A stretch of 64,000 nt of DNA from JAAOII01 sp965207705 (lineage in GTDB: Bacteria; Pseudomonadota; Gammaproteobacteria; CBDBNL01; JAAOII01), in NCBI GenBank assembly GCA_965207705.1, contig OZ242292.1:1240001-1304000 (forward strand), given 5' to 3'. This document shows, in pieces, positions 55,401 to 62,600 of this stretch. The position numbers and the translations under genes were made by a program. Position 1 is the stretch's first letter; each line of letters begins with the position of its first letter. The notes under the pieces are model-generated. The model saw only the letters and a program-made list of their open reading frames with translations. It searched no databases and was not told the DNA's origin.

Positions 55401-58400
55401 ACAATCCCCTTCATAATAAGTGGCGCAGGAGGCAAATCATTAGTGGGCGAGATTAGCATTAGAATTGAGAACGTCAACGATACGCCTGTAATATCTGCCC
55501 TGACTCACTCAGGCGGAGTTGGCAGGGCAGCTCCCGCAGATGAGAATACCTTTATAGTGTCCGAGGGTGGAGTTAATGGAGCTATTACAGTAACGGTTGA
55601 GGATCCTGATATACAGCATGGAGATACAGTCAGCTTAGACATAATTAATGATGCGCTATTAGGTGACTCTGCATTTATTGATAAATATTTTTCAGTTGAA
55701 TCAAGTATAGCCGGGACCAACCAAGTAGAGTTTACAATTCATATTGCTTCTGGACTTATGCAAGAAATTGATATAGGCGAATATCATTTTCAATTGTCGG
55801 TTTACGATAATTTTGGCGGCTCTGCTACTCGCGACCTCATTGTTATAGTGGAAGACACCGATGACTTAACCACTATTTCTAATTTCGGCTGGACGGGTAA
55901 TTTGACGAGTATTAGTCCGGCGCCGAGCAACGAACGCGACCTATTTATAATTTATGAAGGGCAAAGCGGACAAATTGAATTCACATTTTCTGATGAGGAT
56001 TTAGCCCTCACTCCGTTGGTTGTATCTAACATAACAGGCGACCCTATAGATTCGCAAATTATAAACGCGACTATTAGAACAAAACCATCATCGCCTGATG
56101 AAAGAATATTAACAATTAATATTGGAAACAACTCAAGCGGAACTCAGAAAATTGATGATATGCATATTGGTACTTATGAACTTAGCTTAAATATTTCCAG
56201 TTCTGCTGGAGAAGTTGCCATTAACTATCCATTTACTTTACAGATTATTAATGTTGAGGAGCAACCGCGAATTATTAAAATATTGCCTAGCTTTGGATTG
56301 AGTAGCGGACCTATTGCCAATTCCTTTATATTGACACAAAATATAGCGACAACTTTTATAATTGTGGTGGAGGATGAAGATTTTGCCAATCCTCAAAACC
56401 AAGAGAATATTATAATGACTTCCTCTCATCCCACCGACCCTAATCATCCATTTTTAACTCTGGTGTCTTATGTTAGTCCGCAGATTAATCTGCCAGACAC
56501 AAGGGGAGGCAAGCGCGCTACCTTTGTAGCCAAGATTGCCGCGCCGTCAAATGATTTTGTGGGCGAGCATGCTCTATCCATAACTACTATTGATTCTTCC
56601 GCTCGCACTGCCAATTTAGATTTAAATCTTACTATTCTAAATGCCAATGATGCTCCGAGGATTATTAATATAACAAGTTCGGGTTCTGTTAGGCGCAGCA
56701 GTGTGGATAATTTCGTTGTTGCTGAGGGAGCAAGCCCTAATGGAGGCATTGACGTCATAGTTGAAGATGTAGATTTTCTTTTTGGTGATAAAGTTAGTTT
56801 GGCTGTTGCCAGCGCCACTCTTAACACTAAGTTTATATCCGTTGCCAAAGCGCATATAGATGAATCGGATGCCGACCCTAACCACCAAGTAATATTTAAT
56901 ATAGATATTCTTTCCGAATCCTTGAATGATGCCGAAGTAGGAACTCATATCTTGGAAATAAACGCAACAGATGCTGAGGGAGTAGTCGCTACACGCCAAG
57001 TTAATTTAGTTGTTGAGAATGTTAATGACGCTCCTGAAATTGTTTCAATTACTTATTCAGAGAGCATTAGCAAGAACCTTAAAGATGCAGGTAATACAGG
57101 TGATGAATATACATATAATTTGAATGAGGGGGACAGCGGGGTTTTATATATTAAGATTATGGATGAAGATTTAATTCATTCGCACGAGAATATAACAGTC
57201 AGCTGGACTAACCCTCTTACTCGTGAGTTATTGTCATTTGACAAAACATCATTTAGCTCCACGGATGTGCTTGAGGATGGGACAGTTAATTTTATTTTGC
57301 GGCTGGGGCAAGACGCTGACTTTGATAATATTCATGTAGGTCCCCACTTTATATTTTTTTCAATATCTGATAGCACTGGCGCGGTGGTTAACGCAGGCGG
57401 TGAGCTAGCGAGATCAAGAATAATTATTAATATTGTTAATGTCCAGGAACGTCCCTTCTTTCCACAGATAGACCATAATATAGTTGTATTTGAACAATCT
57501 GGAGGAGCTGAATTGTCAGCTGGGACAGTCATAGCAACTATCGGGCAGGCATACTGTTCAGCAGTAGGTTCAACATCTGGTTGCGCGTCTCCTGCGCCAG
57601 TTCTCGAGGCAAACGACCCAGATCCTGGTGATACGATAAGATTATCTTATGAACTTCAATCTATTGGCACAGAAAATTTTTATCTAGACGGTTTGAAACT
57701 CAAAAACCGCCACCCTATTAGAGTGGGTGAGAAAGAAAGTGTTATTATACATGTTGTAGATCCTTATAATAATAGGGAATTGCTAGAGGGGTATATTGTT
57801 GTGCATGTTAAAAGATTAAATAATCTCAATCAAGATTCTGATGGTGATGGAGTTCGCGACCCTTATGATGGCGCTCCCGGCAACCCTGCTGCGCAAACCA
57901 TGGGCAGTGGAACACATGCTGACCCGTATCTCATCCATAATATTTATCAACTGCAGGCAATAGCTGGAGTTGACCATCAAGGGAATAGTTTGCAGGCATC
58001 TGAGTTTACGGGGAACTCTTATTTGTATGGGAATGGATTGTTGCGACAGCTTAGCAGTCACTATCGTTTGGTAAATGATGTAAGCGCTTCCATCACCTCA
58101 ACTTGGAATCGCGGCGGCGGATTTATACCTATAGGGACAGGTGTTTGTAATAGTAGTGACGTACGATGCGATACTGCAACGGCAGCCCGTTTGGTGGATG
58201 GAACCCCAGTGCGCTTTAGCGGAACATTTGATGGATCGAATTTTGAAATTAGCGGCTTAACCATCAATAGGCAATCAAGCTATCTTGGACTATTTGGTGA
58301 AGCAGGAGTTGGCAGTGTTATTGCTAATCTAGAATTAACTTCGGCAAATATTATAAATTCTGCCACTCGCTCAAATCCAAGCGATGCAGTCAAATTTAGC

Positions 58401-59531
58401 CATGGAGGGGTATTAGTGGGACAAATGTTAGGCGGCACCATAGATAATGTTCGTGTTACTGGAAGGTTCATGGGAATTGATTATAAATATGCAGGCGGTG
58501 TGGCGGGGTCGCTTAGTTCATCGGCGAATGGAGCAATACCTGGCATAATAACAAACTCTATGGCGGACGTTGACATTACTGCCAATGGCATTGAATTTGG
58601 TGGATTAGTGGGTGTGTTGGGGCGGAACTCTCTCATACAAGCATCTAACGCCAAAGGGAATGTAATGTCCGCTGTAAATGATAATAATGCGCTTCTTGCT
58701 AATTATGTAGGCGGTTTAGTCGGAATATCTCGTGGCTATATATTTGCTTCTTATGCTACGGGTAATGTGCGCGGCTATTATAATGTGGGCGGGTTGGTTG
58801 GAAACGTGCTCGGAGGAGCAACAACTGCTAACTTTGCTACTGGTGATGTTGAAGGAATCATACAAGTTGGTGGATTAGTTGGTGAGATGTTAGGGGGTAC
58901 TCACAGATATTTGTATTATAGCGGACAGCTTATTCGTTCTTCTTATACCTCTGCCACACCAGAATTTATAGGAGGTATAATAGGAAAATTATGGGCAAGA
59001 ACAACTATTTACAGTGTTATTAATATGCGCTCCAGCAATCCTTATGACACACCTAAAGGAGGGTTAGTATTTGGTCTCCTTGATCTAACTGTAGTTCAAG
59101 ATATCCCTAATATTCATAATGCCTATTCAATTTACGTCCTTGACAATTCTTTGGGTTACATTGCACATAAAAGTTATGGAACAGCACAGGGCGGACCGCT
59201 TTCTCTTCTTGGGGACAACGCCGCTAGTATTAAAGCAATACCTATGATTCAGTTGAAATATTGCTCTAACGACGCACTTTTGCAGGGGTTGCTTTGCACT
59301 GGTTTATTCAATAATAATTTTTGGAGGGATTTACGTGTCTCGTCATTAGGTTCAAGCTATAATGTTGATTGGTCCATTCCCTCTGATAATTATCCCGCCC
59401 TTAAAGTGCAACGAGTTACTGGGACGGGAGAGCTTGATGATGCCAGTATTCTTCCTTCGCCCGAAGAGCAAAGATGTCATATTGAACCAGAATATACTCA
59501 CCCCACCTACTGCCCAACAACCATCCGCTAA
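46473..59531 (+). CDS. Giant cadherin-like/GLUG surface lipoprotein, expanded paralogue (4352 aa)
   Basis: The ATG at 46473 is preferred because it matches both paralogues; an in-frame ATG at 46452 would add MNIDNDL. The signal peptide ends at Cys26 (AVGC, Ala at +2). The order is: short P-T-P linker; N-terminal domain; about 30 cadherin-like modules; acidic DSDGDGVRDPYDG (about residue 3785); IHNIYQLQAIAGVDH domain; GLUG repeats. Modules come as A (ENVNDAPVISAL to RTITLKV), B (NTDDASSATYSAI to YPFVLKV) and C (NNVVEQPNIISVL to EFRIE). The first eight sets read ABC, ABC, AC, ABC, ABC, AC, ABC, AB, before joining a diverged C module and the older set also seen in the 40468 gene. At such length the rod could extend far from the cell. 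The role as an adhesin is inferred. Confidence 0.8.
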   Translation: MKITYMKSRLKSRFIIVFLSLIAVGCAGSGNNNGSGQSPTPLTPTPPTCADNPDVCSVPYLTALYGGGVFYFNEATEINQTVKISEGEKQTFYAIIHDSDISSGESINVTINSTIKLDTDIIDSLNGYVSPPLKMDPETDPESIPSALENYTNAEGYEIFNFTLGEDLLLDDKVVGEHEILVVSIDARGLEGSSKIVVVIENVNDTPVISSLERSGGVTASSENIFEVYEGGEEGIIRVKVRDDDIQHGDIVSLNLISADLPGIISIEEDKLSQSDAVNNQVEFVLNVASGLLRDADIGEHQFRFLVHDEFGGIDGSGNFTLNVKNTDDASSATYSAIRGGVSKLDSVDGSPDIFAISEGQSGQIEVIISDEDLSRTSQLEYTITSDSIRQGVRAGLLNISRVESSSSAEEQIFLIDIGKNGSPIDDADIGIYNLNLRVADDDRAVNANYPFVLKVNNVVEQPNIISVLAGEGVSASADNNSWILSEDVVGSLSIVVEDEDFGSAQNQESINITITSPILPENFITVPQSEISRPDSSTNNRATFRIEFTAPANELVGEHNITFSFTDTDGNIVLYKREFRIENVNDAPVISALTSLDGVVSIGGDVFEVYEGGEEGIIRVKVRDVDIQHGDIVSLNITSANLPTGVISIEKDKLSQLDTINNQVEFVLNVASGLLRDADIGEHLLNFLVYDEFGGAEDTRTITLKIKNTDDASSATYSAIRGGVSKLDSVDGSPDTFAISEGQSGQIEVIISDEDLSRTSQLEYTITSDSIRRGVRAGLLNISRVESSSSAEENIFLIDIGKSGSPIDDADIGSYNLNLRVENDAGTVNANYPFVLTVNNVVEQPNIISVLAGTGVSASADNNSWILSEDVVGSLSIVVEDEDFGSAQNQESINITITSPTLPENFITVPQSEISRPDSSTNNRVTFRIEFTAPANQLVGEHNITFSFTDTDGNTALYEREFRIENVNDAPVISALTRSDGVTSNGENIFEVYEGGEEGTIRVAVRDDDIQHGDIVSLNITSANLPAGVISIEKDKLSQSDVVNNQVEFVVHIASGLLRDADIGEYILDLLVYDELGKAEDSRTITLKVNNVVEQPNIISVLAGAGVSASADGSSWILSEDVAGSLSIVVEDEDFGSVQNQESINITIMSPTLPENFITVQQSEISRPDSSTNNRVTFRIEFTAPANELVGEHNITFSFTDTDGNTALYEGKFRIENVNDAPVISALTSLDGVVSSGENIFEVYEGGEEGIIRVKVRDADIQHGDIIGLNITGANLPTGVISIEKDKLSQSDTINNQVEFIVRIASELLQDSDTGEYSLDFLVYDEFGKAEDSRTITLKVINTDDASSATYSAIRGGVSKLGSVDGSPDTFAISEGESGQINVTISDEDLIHTSQLEYTITGDSIRQGLLNISRVESSSSAEENIFLIDIGKNGNPIDDADIGSYNLNLRVTDDAGTVNANYPFVLKVNNVVEPPNIISVLAGAGVSAAADGSSWTLSEDVAGSLNIVVEDEDFGSPQNQESINITITSPTLPENFITVQQSEISRPDSSTNNRVTFRIEFTAPANQLVGEHNVTFSFTDTDGNRALYEGEFRIENVNDAPVIFSLTRSDGVFSSGENIFEAFEGGEEGTIRVAVRDVDIQHGDIVSLNITSANLPTGVISIEKDKLSQLDTINNQVEFVLNVASGLLRDADIGEYLLDLLVYDEFDGAKDKRTITLKIKNTDDASSATYSAIRGGVSKLDSVDGASDTFAISEGQSGQIEVIISDEDLSRTSQLEYTITSDSIRQGVRAGLLNISRVESSSSAEENIFLIDIGKSGSPIDDADIGSYNLNLRVEDDAGTVNANYPFVLKVNNVVEQPNIISVLAGTGISASANNNSWILSEDVAGSLSIVVEDEDFGSAQNQESINITIMSPTLPQNFITVQQSEISRPDSSTNNRATFRIEFTAPANELVGEHNITFSFTDTDGNIVLYKRKFKIENVNDAPVIFSLTRSDGVFSSGENIFEVYEGGEEGIIRVTVRDADIQHGDIVGLNITDANLPTGVISIEADKLSQSDAINNQVEFVLNVASGLLRDTDIGEYLLDLLVYDEFGGAEDTRTITLKVNNVVEQPNIISVLAGAGVSASADGSSWILSEDVAGSLSIVVEDEDLESPQNQESINITITSPTLSENFITVQQSEISRPDSSTNNRVTFRIEFTAPANQLVGEHNVTFSFTDTTGNIVLYKREFKIENVNDAPVISAITSLDGVVSIGGDVFEVFEGGDNGAIKVIVNDADIQHGDVVGLNITGANLPTGVISIEANKLSQSDAINNQVEFIVRIASELLQDSDTGEYSLDFLVYDELGKAEDSRTITLKVINIDDASSATYSAISGGVSKLDSVDDSPDIFAISEGQSGQIKIAISDEDLIHSSQLEYTITGDSIRQGIRVGLLNITRVEPSSSAEEHIFLIDIGKSGSPIDDADIGSYNLNLRVENDAGTVNANYPFILKVNNVVEQPNIISVLAGAGVSASADGSSWTLSEDVAGSLSIVVEDEDFGSPQNQESINITIMSPTLPENFITVPQSEISRPDSSTNNRVTFRIEFTAPANQLVGEHNITFSFTDTTGNIVLYKREFRIENVNDVPEISMMDSARGVTSNGENIFEVYEGGEEGIIRVKVRDVDIQHGDIVSLNLISADLPGIISIEEDKLSQSDAMNNQVEFVLNVASGLLRDADIGEHQFRFLVHDEFGGIDGSGNFTLNVKNTDDTSSINYLAISGRINKLSNADGVPDTFAISEGQSGQIQVIISDEDLIHTSQLEYTITSDSIRQGIREGLLNITRVESLSSAEEHIFLIDVGKSGGPIDDADIGNYNLNLRIFDVSADRRVDALYPFVLEINNVPEPTAIINVQAGQGAVAGTGTNYFVLIEEILASLDIIVMDEDLVNPLAQENITMETIPSDLPNDLLLTKSLYVTRPDTVGGNQATFTLEIAAPRNEDARDDNYTIPFIISGAGGKSLVGEISIRIENVNDTPVISALTHSGGVGRAAPADENTFIVSEGGVNGAITVTVEDPDIQHGDTVSLDIINDALLGDSAFIDKYFSVESSIAGTNQVEFTIHIASGLMQEIDIGEYHFQLSVYDNFGGSATRDLIVIVEDTDDLTTISNFGWTGNLTSISPAPSNERDLFIIYEGQSGQIEFTFSDEDLALTPLVVSNITGDPIDSQIINATIRTKPSSPDERILTINIGNNSSGTQKIDDMHIGTYELSLNISSSAGEVAINYPFTLQIINVEEQPRIIKILPSFGLSSGPIANSFILTQNIATTFIIVVEDEDFANPQNQENIIMTSSHPTDPNHPFLTLVSYVSPQINLPDTRGGKRATFVAKIAAPSNDFVGEHALSITTIDSSARTANLDLNLTILNANDAPRIINITSSGSVRRSSVDNFVVAEGASPNGGIDVIVEDVDFLFGDKVSLAVASATLNTKFISVAKAHIDESDADPNHQVIFNIDILSESLNDAEVGTHILEINATDAEGVVATRQVNLVVENVNDAPEIVSITYSESISKNLKDAGNTGDEYTYNLNEGDSGVLYIKIMDEDLIHSHENITVSWTNPLTRELLSFDKTSFSSTDVLEDGTVNFILRLGQDADFDNIHVGPHFIFFSISDSTGAVVNAGGELARSRIIINIVNVQERPFFPQIDHNIVVFEQSGGAELSAGTVIATIGQAYCSAVGSTSGCASPAPVLEANDPDPGDTIRLSYELQSIGTENFYLDGLKLKNRHPIRVGEKESVIIHVVDPYNNRELLEGYIVVHVKRLNNLNQDSDGDGVRDPYDGAPGNPAAQTMGSGTHADPYLIHNIYQLQAIAGVDHQGNSLQASEFTGNSYLYGNGLLRQLSSHYRLVNDVSASITSTWNRGGGFIPIGTGVCNSSDVRCDTATAARLVDGTPVRFSGTFDGSNFEISGLTINRQSSYLGLFGEAGVGSVIANLELTSANIINSATRSNPSDAVKFSHGGVLVGQMLGGTIDNVRVTGRFMGIDYKYAGGVAGSLSSSANGAIPGIITNSMADVDITANGIEFGGLVGVLGRNSLIQASNAKGNVMSAVNDNNALLANYVGGLVGISRGYIFASYATGNVRGYYNVGGLVGNVLGGATTANFATGDVEGIIQVGGLVGEMLGGTHRYLYYSGQLIRSSYTSATPEFIGGIIGKLWARTTIYSVINMRSSNPYDTPKGGLVFGLLDLTVVQDIPNIHNAYSIYVLDNSLGYIAHKSYGTAQGGPLSLLGDNAASIKAIPMIQLKYCSNDALLQGLLCTGLFNNNFWRDLRVSSLGSSYNVDWSIPSDNYPALKVQRVTGTGELDDASILPSPEEQRCHIEPEYTHPTYCPTTIR
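47076..55082 (+). repeat. High-identity A-B-C module array
   Basis: A modules start near 47076, 48222, 49371, 50123, 51261, 52410, 53163 and 54312. The steps are about 1146, 1149, 752, 1138, 1149, 753 and 1149 bases, that is ABC (about 1.15 kb) or AC (about 0.75 kb). Long stretches are nearly identical in DNA between units. The corresponding place in the 40468 gene holds a single A-B pair. Confidence 0.85.
57840..59531 (+). repeat. Duplicated 3' domain, copy 2
   Basis: This is the counterpart of 44569-46275. It is shorter by a few codons where the first copy has an extra stretch (GDGVNELAE). The last kilobase differs at only a few positions by eye. Confidence 0.85.
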
Positions 59532-59679
59532 AAATGATATACTTCATATTGCAGAGGCAGGGCGCTCATCTGAAAAGTAGATATGTTGAATATTAGGCAG
59601 TAATATGTTTGCTATATATAATTCGACTAATATTTGTTATATAATTCAATGAATAAATATAAATATAGATAATGATCTT
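59532..59679 (+). promoter_or_regulatory. Conserved upstream region, copy 3 of 3
   Basis: It begins directly after the stop codon with ATGATATACTTCATATTGCA and GAGG. TGCTATATA at about 59610-59618 follows, then TTATATAATTCAATG before the start. It matches the two earlier copies from the ATGATATACTTCATAT segment onwards but lacks their first 15-20 bases. Confidence 0.55.
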
Positions 59680-62600
59680 ATGAAAATTACATATATGAAA
59701 AGTAGATTAAAGAGTAGATTTATTATTATTTTCTTGTCTCTGATCGCGGTGGGGTGCGGTGGATCAAATAATAATACAAGCGGTCAGTCCCCTACTCCCC
59801 TTACCCCTACTCCCCTTACATGCGCCGATGATTTCCAGGTATGTTCGCCGCCCCATCTTACGGCTTTATACGGCGGCGATGTGTTCTACTTTAACGAAGC
59901 TACGGGGATTAACCAAACTGTCAAAATTAGCGAAGGAGAGAAGCAAACCTTCTATGCTATTATCCATGATTCTGATATATCATCTGGAGAATCTATTAAT
60001 GTTACCATCAATAGTACAACTATTGATTTTGCGGATAGTTTATATGGCTATGTTTCTCCACCACTTAAGATGGATCCCGAGACGGATCCCGAGAGTATTC
60101 CATCCGCGCTTGAAAACTACACAAATACTGAAGGATATGAGATTTTTAACTTTACCTTAGGGGAAGACCTTTTATTAGATGATAAAGTGGTCGGAGAACA
60201 TGAGATTTCAGTTGTCTCTATTGATACCCGGGGATTGGAGGGTTCTTCTAAGATAGTAGTTGTGATAGAGAACGTCAACGATACGCCTGTAATATCCTCC
60301 TTGGAACGTTCAGGCGGAGTTACCGCAAGCAGTGAAAATATTTTTGAAGTATATGAGGGAGGTGAAGAAAGAATTATTAGGGTAAAAGTTAGAGATGATG
60401 ATATACAGCACGGAGATATTGTTGGCTTGAATATTACCAGTGCTAATCTACCGACTGGAGTTATATCCATTGAAAAGGATAAATTATCCCAGTCGGATAC
60501 TGTAAATAATCAAGTAGAGTTTATAGTCCATATTGCGTCCGGGCTTCTGCGGGATGCTGATATAGGCGAACATTTGTTGAACTTCTTAGTTTATGATGAA
60601 CTTGGCAAGGCAGAAGACAGTAGAACTATTACTCTAAAAGTTAATAATGTTGCTGAGCAGCCCAATATTATTAGCGTGTTGGCGGGAGCAGGTGTTAGCG
60701 CTTCAGCCGATGGTAGCTCTTGGATATTATCAGAAGATGTTGCAGGTTCTTTGAGTATCGTGGTGGAGGATGAGGATTTCGGTAGTACGGAAAATCAAGA
60801 GAGTTTGCGCATTGACATTAGGAGTTCTACCCTGCCTGAGAACTTCATAACTGTTCAACAATCAGAGATTAGCAGCCCTGATAGTTCTACGAATAACAGA
60901 GTCACTTTTAGAATTGAATTTACCGCTCCTGCTAATCAACTAGTTGGAGAACATAATATCACTTTTTCCTTTACTGATACAGATGGAAATACAGCATTAT
61001 ATGAGGGGGAGTTTAGAATTGAGAATGTTAATGATGCTCCTGTAATATCCGCCCTGACTAGTTTAGATGGGGTTGTCTCAATAGGTGAAAATATTTTTGA
61101 AGCGTTTGAAGGTGGTGAAGAAGGAACTATTAGGGTGGCAGTTAGAGATGATGATATACCGCATGGAGATATTGTTGGCTTGAATATTACCAGCGCTAAT
61201 CTACCAGCTGGAGTTATATCTATTGAAAAGGATAAATTATCCCAGTCCGATACTATAAATAATCAAGTGGAGTTTATAGTCCATATTGCGTCTGGGCTTC
61301 TGCGGGATGCTGATATAGGCGAACATTTGTTGAACTTCTTGGTTTATGATGAATTTGGTAAGGCAGAGGACACAAGAACTATAACTCTAAAAGTTAATAA
61401 TGTTGTTGAGCAACCGAATATTATTAGCGTGTTGGCGGGAGCAGGTGTTAGCGCTTCAGCCGATGGTAGCTCTTGGATATTATCAGAAGATGTTGCGGGT
61501 TCTTTGAGTATCGTGGTGGAGGATGAAGATTTCGGTAGTACGGAAAATCAAGAGAGTTTGCGCATTGACATTAGGAGTTCTACCCTTCCTGAGAACTTCA
61601 TAACTGTTCAACAATCAGAGATTAGCAGCCCTGATAGCTCTACAAATAATAGAGTCACTTTTAGAATTGAATTTACCGCTCCTGCTAATCAACTAGTTGG
61701 AGAACATAATATCACTTTTTCCTTTACTGATACAGATGAAAATAGAGCGCTATATGAGGGGGAGTTTAGAATTGAGAATGTTAATGATGCTCCTGTAATA
61801 TCCGCCCTGACTAGTTTAGATGGGGTTGTCTCAAGCGGTGAAAATATTTTTGAAGTATATGAGGGAGGTGAAGAAGGAATTATTAGGGTAACAGTTAGAG
61901 ATGAGGATATACCGCATGGAGATATTGTTAGCTTGAATATTACTAGCGCTAATCTGCCGACTGGAGTTATATCTATTGAAAAGGATAAATTATCCCAGTC
62001 GGATACTGTAAATAATCAAGTGGAGTTTGTATTAAATGTAGCGTCTGGGCTTCTGCGGGATGCTGATATAGGCGAACATTTGTTGAACTTCTTGGTTTAT
62101 GATGAATTTGGCGGGGCAGAGGACACAAGAACTATTACTCTAAAAGTTAATAATGTTGTTGAGCAACCGAATATTATTAGCGTGTTGGCGGGAGCAGGTG
62201 TTAGCGCTTCAGCCAATAATAACTCTTGGACATTATCAGAAGATGTTGCAGGTTCTTTGAGTATCGTAGTGGAGGATGAAGATCTCGGCAGCCCGCAAAA
62301 TCAAGAGAGTATAAACATCACCATTACAAGCCCCACTCTTCCTGAGAACTTCATAACTGTTCAACAATCAGAGATTAGCCGCCCCGACAGTTCTACGAAT
62401 AACAGAGTCACTTTTAGAATTGAATTTACCGCTCCTGCTAATGAACTAGTTGGAGAACATAATATTACTTTTTCCTTTACTGATACAGATGGGAACATAG
62501 TTTTATATAAGAGGGAGTTTAGAATTGAGAACGTCAACGATGTTCCTGAGATATCCATGATGGATTCTGCTCGCGGAGTTACCTCAAGCGGTGAAAATAT

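Noticed and set aside
59759..60160. Open frame on the + strand with repeated L-L-P-L-P
   Set aside because: It is a shifted frame of the P-T-P-L-T linker and N-terminal domain of the 59680 gene, and similar shadows occur at the starts of both sister genes.
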